From positions 1 through 12,034 of the forward strand of contig QIGJ01000387.1 in the NCBI GenBank assembly GCA_003229995.1: a DNA stretch of 12,034 nt. The letters run 5' to 3'. How positions within the stretch are numbered: position 1 is the first letter of the stretch; every line of letters begins with the position of its first letter. The notes beneath the pieces were generated by a model. That model searched no databases and was not told the DNA's origin. It was given only the letters and a program-made list of their open reading frames with translations. The position numbers were made by a program, and so were the translations under genes. This DNA is from Gammaproteobacteria bacterium. GTDB lineage: Bacteria; Pseudomonadota; Gammaproteobacteria; SZUA-152. This document shows positions 5,971 through 12,034 of this stretch, one piece after another.

Positions 5971-7008
5971 TTACCATCCATACCCACTGCCGTAGCCACT
6001 ACCGTAGCCATACCTGTATCCATACCCGTGTTTGTCTTCTTTATGAACCAGCGGTACTGTCACCGGAATTGCGCCACGGGTAAGCGTCACGATCCCCTCA
6101 CTAAGAGGACTCGTAAAGGTAGAGGACGGATCGTTGGGATCGATGAAGGTCACTACTGTTGATGGTGTACCCGGTACGGCACCATAAACATTACCATCTA
6201 TATGGCTACCGATATCCAGCAGCAGCAATTGCGCACCATTTGGCTGGGTATCCATCGGGCAATAACTGAGTGTACGCGTAAATTTCGCAGCACCATGTGC
6301 ATTTGCAACGACAACATTTGGCACACCACCAAAAGGCGTCGGAACAGGCATTGGCTCAGTCGCACCAGGTGGTGTCGCAAGCCATATGGCCCAGATGGTC
6401 AGCAACTCATGAGGCTGATAATTGCGCAACCTGATGTCAACGTGCGCAGATCCGTCAGCGTAGCATTTGACTTTCATTTTACCTTTAACTCCGCGAAATT
6501 CACCGAGCGTTAGCGGCTGGTTTGTCGCACTATTGGTGGGAGGAAACGGTGGTACAACAGAATTTTCGGGCGGTAATGTAAGCCGGGTTCCATCTGGTGC
6601 GGCGGTTTTGGGTATTTCATTGGTGCGCAGATTTCTCAATCGTGAATCCGGTTCCGGTGCTCCCAACAACGCAAGAAACTCCAGATTGGATGTGGTGGCG
6701 ACATGCTCCCCCAGGTTGGTTTCGCAGTCGCTTTGCTGAAGTTTAATCGCATCACGCTCGTCTCCTTGTGCTGGTGCATTCGGGTTATACAAACCAATGG
6801 TATCAAAACGCAAACCAGCCGGCAGCGGTGCAGGCAAACTGAACACCGGCATATCACAGTCAGTATTGAATCCGGTCGTTGGATGTAATTTCTTGACCCA
6901 GACACGCACATCTCCTGCAATAGAAGCAGTCGGCAACATAACGGCTGTCGCTAATAAAACAACCGGCACATGAATGAATAATTTACGTCTTATATTAACA
7001 GATAACAT
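5971..7008 (-). CDS. Exported protein of unknown family with Gly/Tyr-rich C-terminal tail
   Basis: I do not recognise a family. The chosen ATG at 7008 gives 345 residues and is preceded by a good Shine-Dalgarno sequence (AGGAG, 6 nt away); an ATG 24 codons further up lacks one. Residues 1-31 form a signal peptide (positive NIRRK, hydrophobic core, ASIA before Gly32), so the protein is periplasmic or secreted. The mature part has four cysteines (in NTDCDMP, QSDCETN, KVKCYAD and LSYCPMD), which could make two disulfides, proline-rich linkers near the middle, and beta-type segments such as ELLTIWAIWL. The last 19 residues are almost only Gly and Tyr with His, Arg and Ser (HGYGYRYGYGSG and on), a low-complexity tail like those of surface-sticky or metal-binding proteins. 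It stands alone, with a strong inverted repeat downstream. The function is unknown. Confidence 0.75.
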   Translation of the reverse strand: MLSVNIRRKLFIHVPVVLLATAVMLPTASIAGDVRVWVKKLHPTTGFNTDCDMPVFSLPAPLPAGLRFDTIGLYNPNAPAQGDERDAIKLQQSDCETNLGEHVATTSNLEFLALLGAPEPDSRLRNLRTNEIPKTAAPDGTRLTLPPENSVVPPFPPTNSATNQPLTLGEFRGVKGKMKVKCYADGSAHVDIRLRNYQPHELLTIWAIWLATPPGATEPMPVPTPFGGVPNVVVANAHGAAKFTRTLSYCPMDTQPNGAQLLLLDIGSHIDGNVYGAVPGTPSTVVTFIDPNDPSSTFTSPLSEGIVTLTRGAIPVTVPLVHKEDKHGYGYRYGYGSGYGSGYGW

Positions 7009-7485
7009 CTTTCTCTCCTTGATGTAGTTATAACCTTTATATCCAAAGCGATCAGAATCCGGAGTTATGCTCAGGAGCATTAACGTCGATCAATACAGCC
7101 ATACGCAACATTGCTTGTTAACGTTATCTGACATGATTCTGTCAATACCGCATGATGAAAATTGCGGCGAATGGTTAACAGATTGCGCATTGTTTGCAGC
7201 GATCCCTTCGTCTTTTCACCCATCGTATGCTATCCATAATTCAGAAATACGCAATCTGTGTAACTTATCCATTCTTGCTCTTTTTCTTTATGATTTTTTT
7301 CTTTAAAGACAATCACATCCCAACCGACAGTTGAATAGTGTATTATTTGTGTGGTTATACTCTGTTGATGAGTGGCAATGAAACAATGTGTATAAATTTC
7401 ATATAAATTGAGTTTTGTTTGAATCTTGTAATTGAAAAATGTTCAAATCAAACACTGATCATCGGAACGCTATTATTAACTGATG
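7009..7485. other. Intergenic stretch without a recognised gene
   Basis: I see no credible coding region on either strand. It is AT-rich and includes the leader of the minus-strand gene at 5971-7008. On that strand a TTGACA hexamer occurs near 7122-7127, without a well-spaced -10, so no promoter is called. The one clear structure is the inverted repeat at 7174-7264. Confidence 0.4.
7174..7264. repeat. Spaced inverted repeat (about 16-bp arms)
   Basis: GGTTAACAGATTGCGCA at the left and TACGCAATCTGTGTAAC at the right are inverted copies with one indel and one mismatch, and CAGATTGCG/CGCAATCTG is exact. The 91-bp unit could be a tiny mobile-element relic or a pair of protein-binding sites. No second copy is seen in the window. 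Confidence 0.4.
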
Positions 7486-7566
7486 TTACGCAGCCGCGTT
7501 TTTGAGCAGCTGCAACTCCTCGAAAGCCAATCTGATCGCTTTGATGTAGAGTTGGTTCTTTAAACT
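7486..7566 (-). pseudogene. Possible 3' fragment of an unidentified gene
   Basis: The minus-strand frame between two TAA codons reads KNQLYIKAIRLAFEEL followed by QLLKNAAA and a stop. It is an amphipathic, protein-like helix with no start codon. It could be the tail of a lost gene, for example a transposase, but I cannot name it and at 26 codons it may be chance. Confidence 0.2.
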
Positions 7567-7602
7567 TTAAAGCAACCGTATTGATGCCATGGCGGCGTTA
7601 AA

Positions 7603-7965
7603 ATGGCTTGTAATATATACCCATGGCGATTGAGATTTAGGGTCACTGCACGCTCTCTTTGCTGTGTTGTTGTCCTCGCAATAGACCGGCTATTATTCGT
7701 CATTCCACCTTACCATGAAATAAATAGGACGCACACTGAACGCCTAAATCTCAAACGCTACGGGTATATAACAGTCAACCCAATTGCTCGACCACCCGTC
7801 GATACTACCGCAACAGCGCCAGAGGCTGGAAGTGCCACAGCCCCCCAAGGACAAGGTCGCCCCGGCTCGTTGCTTTTTATCTCTCTTTATATGCCCATTA
7901 TCCTCATCCTTTGCGCGCTCTGCGTTGGACTTTCATTTATTCCGGATCAGTCAGCATACGCATGA
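7603..7965 (+). CDS. Hypothetical small membrane protein, frame running through a repeat element (doubtful)
   Basis: The 120-residue frame begins at an ATG just before repeat B copy 2 and passes through the whole element. The first two thirds are therefore repeat-derived and probably not a real protein. The last 50 or so residues look more natural. There is a Pro/Ala/Thr/Gly-rich linker (DTTATAPEAGSATAPQGQG), then one hydrophobic segment (about residues 90-113, with LYMPIILILCALCVGL) and a short polar end (DQSAYA). This might be the 3' part of a gene cut by the element, or a small membrane protein using a non-standard start. There is no clear Shine-Dalgarno sequence. A weak stem (AAGGG/CCCTT) follows the stop. 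Confidence 0.25.
   Translation: MACNIYPWRLRFRVTARSLCCVVVLAIDRLLFVIPPYHEINRTHTERLNLKRYGYITVNPIARPPVDTTATAPEAGSATAPQGQGRPGSLLFISLYMPIILILCALCVGLSFIPDQSAYA
7615..7769 (+). repeat. Palindromic MITE-like element, family B copy 2
   Basis: The left end ATATACCCATGGCGATTGAG and the right end ACGCTACGGGTATAT are imperfect inverted repeats (about 28 bp). The interior (CAATAGACCGGCTATT, CATGAAATAAATAGGA) aligns with the reverse complement of 3180-3324. It is about 155 bp, in the opposite orientation to copy 1 and more diverged. Confidence 0.75.
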
Positions 7966-8096
7966 AAAAAGGGTGATTCAGCCCTTAATTCACATGTAAG
8001 GAAGGGTGGACTTTTCCAATCGCACCAAGCTGTATACACTGCAAGACGATTTACACCGTTTTGCACCATCCTTTTGCATCATAAATGAGGTTAACA

Positions 8097-9026
8097 ATGC
8101 GCCAATACCATGCGATACTCAGATACCCGCACAGTTTCTACCTAGCCACGCTGCTGTTCGCCCTGCTGGGTCTGAGTGCCTGCGCCACGACGCCTGCTCC
8201 GGACAAAATGACAGATAGCACAACCGCAAGCGACACCACCTCGCAAACGGTCACACAAATACCTGATACTCCACAGAACGACGATATTGTCACCGCCGAA
8301 CCAACAGGCATTGAACCTTCCGCGACAGAACCCACCATGAGCGAACCTGAACCTGTCATGCAAGAGCCTGTCACACCCCTCGCAAAAACCAAACCCGTCT
8401 CCATTGACATTTCCTGTAAAAACTCGCCCTACAGCAAGTATGAAAAACAGTCACGCGCCAGTATTGCCAAGGGATTGAGTGCAACCACTGCGGGTACTTA
8501 CGGTGTCGGTTTTCGTCATCTCCAGGAACACAAAAAATGGAGCGAAACCCATAACGCACTGTTCAGCGCCGTTAATCAGGCCTGCGCCACATTGAGCAAA
8601 TGTGCAAAACAGCACCCAAAAGACAAAACAACACAATGTGCAAAACAAGCCAAACAGTTTGACGGATGGCAAAACCTCGCAGCCCGCTTCGCAGAAAAGG
8701 CAAAGCAAAGCGAAACCACACAACCACCGAAAATCTGTTCCTTCACGGCAAACCTTGATGATGCTGCCAATTGCTTTCATGCCCTGGCTGACAACATCGA
8801 TAACACCTGTACCACCAGCGACTGCAAAGAAGTCAGCAACTGCTGGCAAAGCATCGGTTTCCTGCATGGTGCGATCAACCAGGCCTCTTCTGCCTGCGTG
8901 TTTGTACGTACACCGTTAGCTGAATGTCATGGTTATGTAACAGCCACTCAGCGACGCAAAGACAAGTTTGAACGCTGCGTGCAGATGCAGAAAGGCCTCA
9001 ATACACTCATCATTCCTGTGCTATAG
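8097..9026 (+). CDS. Cysteine-rich lipoprotein of unknown function
   Basis: The ATG at 8097 has GAGG 6 nt upstream, which favours it over an in-frame ATG at 8085. The product is 309 residues. Residues 1-28 are a lipoprotein signal (hydrophobic YLATLLFALLG) with lipobox LSAC, so Cys29 would be acylated and the protein anchored in the cell envelope; the residue after Cys29 is Ala, which favours the outer membrane. A disordered, Thr/Pro/Glu-rich spacer follows (about 30-105, with repeats such as TEPTMSEPEP). The C-terminal region from Cys107 to Cys294 contains twelve cysteines, an even number suited to six disulfides, arranged partly as C-x(n)-C helices (QACATLSKC, TSDCKEVSNC). I recognise no domain. 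It converges with the small lipoprotein gene after a 41-bp gap, in which I see no clear terminator. Confidence 0.75.
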   Translation: MRQYHAILRYPHSFYLATLLFALLGLSACATTPAPDKMTDSTTASDTTSQTVTQIPDTPQNDDIVTAEPTGIEPSATEPTMSEPEPVMQEPVTPLAKTKPVSIDISCKNSPYSKYEKQSRASIAKGLSATTAGTYGVGFRHLQEHKKWSETHNALFSAVNQACATLSKCAKQHPKDKTTQCAKQAKQFDGWQNLAARFAEKAKQSETTQPPKICSFTANLDDAANCFHALADNIDNTCTTSDCKEVSNCWQSIGFLHGAINQASSACVFVRTPLAECHGYVTATQRRKDKFERCVQMQKGLNTLIIPVL

Positions 9027-9067
9027 GAGTACTACGCAGATGTTGACGAGACGTGCGCAAGAAAAAT

Positions 9068-9298
9068 TTACCGCCCTGAAACACCATAATCGATAACTGA
9101 TTGTGTTCTTGCTTTTATTTTATCGGCGTACGCCTGTCCATTCTTTGCGTTAATGACTGTTTGATACTCTTCTTTAACGGTGGCTTTCTCAACATCGGTG
9201 AGCTTGTCCCACTCTGCTTTGGTGTGACCGAAATAAACCGTTGAACATCCCTGTAACAAAACAACGATGACAAGAACTGATGAGCAATATTTAAGCAT
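9068..9298 (-). CDS. Small lipoprotein of unknown function
   Basis: The 76-residue product has a short signal (SSVLVIVVLLQG) and lipobox LQGC, with Cys18 the expected lipidated residue. The mature part is about 59 residues, charged and helical (WDKLTDVEKATVKEEYQ), and resembles the many small envelope lipoproteins with a 'W..LT..E...' helix; I cannot assign a specific family. The ATG at 9298 gives a complete signal, but the Shine-Dalgarno sequence is weak. A sigma70-like promoter lies just upstream (9320-9347). It converges with the cysteine-rich lipoprotein gene. Confidence 0.7.
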   Translation of the reverse strand: MLKYCSSVLVIVVLLQGCSTVYFGHTKAEWDKLTDVEKATVKEEYQTVINAKNGQAYADKIKARTQSVIDYGVSGR

Positions 9299-9319
9299 TT
9301 TCAGGGTTATTCGAAATAA

Positions 9320-9347
9320 TTTATAAGTCTATGTTCTATGTTACCAA
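9320..9347 (-). promoter_or_regulatory. Sigma70-type promoter of the small lipoprotein gene
   Basis: On the minus strand TTGGTA (9347-9342) and TATAAA (9325-9320) are 16 bp apart, about 22 bp before the ATG at 9298. Both hexamers match the consensus in four or five of six positions. Confidence 0.4.
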
Positions 9348-9483
9348 CATCTGTCTTGTAAAATGAACTAAAAGAGGTTTACATCCCCGAACAAGCGTTC
9401 CAATACCTGTATGTTGTCGTGGTACTGATAAGTGCGTGTTATAAAAACACAGAAATCGCAGAAATGCAAAGGGCATAAAGTGT

Positions 9484-9550
9484 TTAGGAATGGAACACAA
9501 TAACTTATTACGAGTGGCGCTCTGATTGGCTCCGTATTCGTTTATTCCTA
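9484..9550 (+). repeat. Truncated family A element, copy 3
   Basis: TTAGGAATGG-AACAC-AATAACTT, then GGCGCTCTGATT and CTCCGTATTCGTT, align with the first 65 bp or so of the element at 5466-5620. The other half and the matching terminal repeat are missing. Its edge supplies the stop codon of the adjacent glycosyltransferase. Confidence 0.55.
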
Positions 9551-10673
9551 CCTGGGAAATATTAATTCAGAAAGCTCATTCTGAACCTTACTGACATATA
9601 TTTTTTCAGAAAACTTTTCATGAATCATATCCTCACCCTTTAAACCCATATCTGACCTTAGTTTATTTGATGATGCAAGACGTTGCATATACCCTATTAA
9701 TTCATCTTTGTTATTTTCTTTAAATAAAAACCCGGTTCGATTATGTATTATAGTTTCCTTTATTCCGGTTTCATCGGTACCGATATTCGGTAACCCACAA
9801 GCTGATGCCTGTAATAATACCAAACCCAATCCTTCTTCATTTGAGGCCAATATATTGACATCAATAACGTGTAACAAATACTCTGCCACACTATCGACAT
9901 AACCTAAAAATAGTATCGAATCTGTCAAACCTCTTTCTTTTACGATAGTCAGATATTTTTCTTTTGCTGGATCCTCTCCAATAAATACAAGCTTAACGTT
10001 AGAGTTTGTCTTCTTAACTTCTTCAAAAGCATCCACTAATAATCCAACACCTTTATATTCCTCTACAAAACCAACTTGAGAAAATACGACATCACTGGAA
10101 GCGATACCTAACACATTCCTATATCGACATTCCCTTTTATTTTTTTTGCATATACATCTACATTATCTATGCCAAGGTAAATAACCTTACCTTCCAGATT
10201 AGCTTTATATTTAGAATGATTTGCAGTGAATTTACTGGGGAAAAATACTTTATCGGCTAATTTCACAAGCCAAATATAATAATATCTTTTGGGTGCTGGA
10301 TGATGAAACTGACAAACAAGGGGAACTTTTATTATTTTCTTAAGTGGGACAGCCAACTGGCAAGGCCTTCCTCCACTGGCATAGAGCAAATCTACTTTTA
10401 ATCTCTTGCAAAGATTTAACAGCCACCGAAAAGCACGAATATACTGAAAAAACGGAAACGATAAATAACTACCTTCAAACATAAACTCAGGAAATTTTCG
10501 TAAATAACATTCAACATCAATTGACTTCAATGCGGCTAAAAAAACCTCACTATCACAAATGACAACCGGATAAAAAACATCTCTATCCAGACTTTTAAGT
10601 ACGGTAATAAGCGTGAACTCTGTTCCTCTTATTTGGTTTCCACCGCTATGCAAAAACAAAATATTTTTTTCAT
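9548..10673 (-). pseudogene. GT4-type glycosyltransferase interrupted at two poly-A tracts
   Basis: Two minus-strand frames (10108-10659 and 9548-10114) encode the two halves of one GT-B fold glycosyltransferase. The N-terminal half has HSGGNQIRGTEFTL and FHHPAPKRYYYIW. The C-terminal half has VGFVEEYKGVGLLVDAF, LVFIGEDPAKEKY and the donor-site region EEGLGLVLLQASACG. The halves differ by one frame at an A8 run (10140-10147), just before RNVLGIASSD. The ATG at 10673 also reaches the first half only by a one-base shift at an A7 run (10664-10670); with one more A the start reads MKKNILFLHSGG. Adding one A at each site gives a complete 375-residue enzyme of normal GT4 length. In the ExxxxxxxE motif the second Glu is Gln. 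Such enzymes add sugars to cell-surface glycans, but donor and acceptor are unknown. The gene is AT-rich compared with its neighbours. It may be a pseudogene, slippage-decoded, or contain sequencing errors. Confidence 0.75.
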
Positions 10674-10700
10674 TTATGTTTTATCGCTGTAAAAAATACA

Positions 10701-11009
10701 ATGAAATACCTTACAGAAATTTTCGAAACAATCAATCCAGAGAGATTAAATAAAATGTGGAATAAAATCGAATCCACCAAGGAAATATAACAATATATTC
10801 TTCTCTAACTCAAGGAAGTATTAAAATTAACCCAATATGCTACAGAAGGTCTACAACAATATTCACTTATAAATTACCGGTTAAAACGACTGGGTGAAAA
10901 AAACCGGCATACTCCAAAAAATTATGCACCTAATATAAACACCCATAAATTTGATCAATATACATACGACAACATTTTTGCAAAACCATTCGCATTCTGC
11001 AACTACTGA
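10701..11009 (+). pseudogene. Possible decayed gene, one frame with two internal stops
   Basis: The frame from ATG 10701 reads MKYLTEIFETINPERLNKMW and reaches TAA at 10788. After a second TAA at 10806 the same frame stays open for 66 codons (LKEVLKLTQYATEGLQQYSL, then NYRLKRLGEKNRH) to TGA at 11009, with no start codon. The composition is protein-like but also what AT-rich DNA gives by chance. I cannot name a family. Confidence 0.25.
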
Positions 11010-11043
11010 AAAAAATTACCGCCAATTCCAGATAAAGCGCTCA

Positions 11044-11076
11044 TATAATATATTGTTTTTATTGATCTAATATAAT
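11044..11076 (+). promoter_or_regulatory. Two TATAAT boxes upstream of the STAS gene
   Basis: Exact TATAAT hexamers occur at 11044-11049 and 11071-11076, 70-100 bp before the start codon at 11146. Neither has a good -35 at 16-18 bp, and the surroundings are AT-rich, so this is a weak call. Confidence 0.25.
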
Positions 11077-11145
11077 TTCATTATCGGATGGCACGGTCTC
11101 TGCTCTACCTTCCTCGCAACAATCAAACTATTTTTGGAGATGGTA

Positions 11146-11502
11146 ATGAACCTTGAATGTATCAACACGCCCGATGGTGATCTAGTCGTCAAGCTGTGTG
11201 GTGAGATGGATGCCCTGGGTTGCACAAAGATACGTACCGAACTGGAACAGATAACGGATACCAAAAATATCAATGTATCTCTCGATCTAAGCCAGGTAAA
11301 CTTTCTCGACTCTTCTGGTATTGGCGCTATTGTTTTCCTGTATAAGCGCCTTAAAGCCCAGGGGCGCACACTGATTATTGTCGGCGTGCAAGGTCAACCT
11401 CAGGAGCTGATGAAACTACTGCGTATCGATAGGGCTATCCCGGTCAGTGTAGTGCCGATTAGTGAATTATATGACACCATTCCTTTACAGAAAGCGCACT
11501 AA
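11146..11502 (+). CDS. STAS-domain protein, anti-sigma factor antagonist type (SpoIIAA/RsbV-like)
   Basis: The ATG at 11146 has GGAG 6 nt upstream; an in-frame TTG at 11134 would overlap this site. The 118-residue product is a single STAS domain: a first strand pair (DGDLVVKLCGEMDALG), a helix, the strand NVSLDLSQVNFLDSSGIG, then helices and a final strand (TLIIVGVQG). The DSSG motif at residues 55-58 is where the antagonist serine is phosphorylated by an anti-sigma kinase in SpoIIAA/RsbV proteins. In those systems the unphosphorylated form binds the kinase and frees its partner sigma factor or regulator. No kinase or phosphatase gene is in the window, so its partner is unknown; in Gram-negatives such proteins often regulate surface polysaccharide, motility or lipid transport. 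Its stop overlaps the start of the following lipoprotein gene (TAATG), so the two are coupled. Confidence 0.85.
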   Translation: MNLECINTPDGDLVVKLCGEMDALGCTKIRTELEQITDTKNINVSLDLSQVNFLDSSGIGAIVFLYKRLKAQGRTLIIVGVQGQPQELMKLLRIDRAIPVSVVPISELYDTIPLQKAH

Positions 11503-12034
11503 TGCGCCAGTTAAATATAAGTGTTGTTTTTTCCACCTTGCTTGTGCTTGGTGGATGTGTAAACTGGCCTGCCGGGGATCATGGCGGTATGGCTGAACAC
11601 TATCAGGAAGCACTAACACCTGTTATGCCAGACCAACCTTTAGGCCCGGAGCACGGCTTGCGCTTCGATCTGGACTTGGCCCGACAGCACCTGGATATAC
11701 TCATACTGGAAGGTGCGGAATTGTGTTTTCCGGCAACGGTGATACAAGCCAGACAACGCCAAAATGATATCACCCGCGAGCTTTACGGCAATCTTGATTT
11801 TGATGCCGCCAATAACCTGATTGTGCAACGCAAATTGCTGGCGCGCCTGGAACGTCAACTCGACTATGTAAAACAACAGAATGTTTGTATCCTGCCCATG
11901 ACGGTGAACCAGGAAAAACCTGGCGATATTGGCAAGCGTATCTATGATTTATTAAATGGTGACAATCAGTTTTCCCCCGATTCATCTGAACTCAATCCCA
12001 AGTATGTCGGCCAACTGGCTGAGGCTGCTCAACT
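11502..12034 (+). CDS. Lipoprotein with a probable OmpA-like C-terminal domain (partial, runs off the window)
   Basis: The ATG at 11502 overlaps the STAS gene stop by one base, and the frame stays open to the window edge (177 codons). The N-terminus is a lipoprotein signal (ISVVFSTLLVLGGC) with lipobox LGGC, placing the lipidated Cys at residue 19. The next 110 or so residues are mostly helical and charged (for example RKLLARLERQLDYVKQQ), probably a periplasmic stalk, with two further cysteines (ELCFPAT and NVCILPM). The last visible part, FSPDSSELNPKYVGQLAEAA, has the look of the first strand and helix of an OmpA-like peptidoglycan-binding domain, in which SSELNP-like residues lead into a helix; the diagnostic GHTD-like motif would lie beyond the window. 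It would then link the outer membrane to the cell wall. The lipoprotein call is firm and the OmpA call is likely. Confidence 0.75.
   Translation, partial: MRQLNISVVFSTLLVLGGCVNWPAGDHGGMAEHYQEALTPVMPDQPLGPEHGLRFDLDLARQHLDILILEGAELCFPATVIQARQRQNDITRELYGNLDFDAANNLIVQRKLLARLERQLDYVKQQNVCILPMTVNQEKPGDIGKRIYDLLNGDNQFSPDSSELNPKYVGQLAEAAQ

Larger units (their letters stand above)
10674..11133. other. AT-rich intergenic stretch
   Basis: It is strongly AT-rich, continuous in composition with the glycosyltransferase gene, and without any complete gene. A plus-strand open frame lacking a start is described separately. On the minus strand a 40-codon hydrophobic frame (ending IVFFTAIKHK) stops at a TGA that overlaps the glycosyltransferase ATG, but its upstream part is closed by a TAG. 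Confidence 0.4.

Noticed and set aside
8451..8867. Minus-strand 138-codon frame rich in Cys and Phe
   Set aside because: It is the antisense of the cysteine-rich lipoprotein, whose lipobox, Shine-Dalgarno sequence and composition favour the plus strand.
92..9550. Repeated short units as a possible CRISPR array
   Set aside because: The A, B and C units are dispersed singly over kilobases, in both orientations, without regular spacers or cas genes.
11640..11985. Minus-strand frames near the window end
   Set aside because: They are antisense to the long open lipoprotein frame that starts at 11502 with a lipobox.

Overview
The window looks like chromosome from a gammaproteobacterium-like organism. 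The 3' end of purH, a NifC/ModB-type molybdate permease, a short (about 115 nt) 4.5S-type SRP RNA and several diderm lipoproteins all fit this, but no gene here fixes the genus. Most coding sequence is moderate in GC. Roughly 9.5-11.1 kb is clearly AT-rich and looks acquired.

Layout. 1-84: the last 27 codons of purH. 92-1418: repeats and debris, namely a palindromic element (family A), a Sel1-repeat gene on the minus strand that lacks a normal 5' end, and an IS4-type transposase fossil, with two copies of a short hairpin repeat (family C) on either side. 1440-3143: a large TMTC-like membrane glycosyltransferase with C-terminal TPRs. 3180-3324: a second palindromic element (family B). 3411-5188: modB-modC with overlapping ATGA, no modA, and two small palindromes just upstream. 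5295-5409: the SRP RNA gene ffs, followed by a further A element, a run of hairpins and a C repeat. 5971-7008 (minus): an exported protein of unknown family with a Gly/Tyr tail. 7009-8096: about 1.1 kb without a confident gene, holding an inverted repeat, a B element and possible gene remnants. 8097-9026: a cysteine-rich lipoprotein, convergent with a small lipoprotein at 9068-9298. 9484-9550: a truncated A element. 9548-10673 (minus): a GT4-type glycosyltransferase whose frame is broken at two poly-A tracts. 10674-11145: AT-rich, with at most a decayed gene. 11146-12034: a STAS-domain protein translationally coupled to an OmpA-like lipoprotein that runs off the window.

Working units. modBC would form the membrane and ATPase part of a molybdate importer whose binding protein is not in the window. 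The STAS protein and the lipoprotein overlap by one base and are probably co-expressed. The rest is a set of single genes separated by small non-autonomous repeats. Three repeat families (A, B, C) account for much of the intergenic sequence, and A and B share the same short core. I did not find a clear new multi-gene system. The most notable items are the doubly interrupted glycosyltransferase, the paired palindromic element families, the transposase fossil beside the truncated Sel1 gene, and two secreted proteins of no family I recognise.
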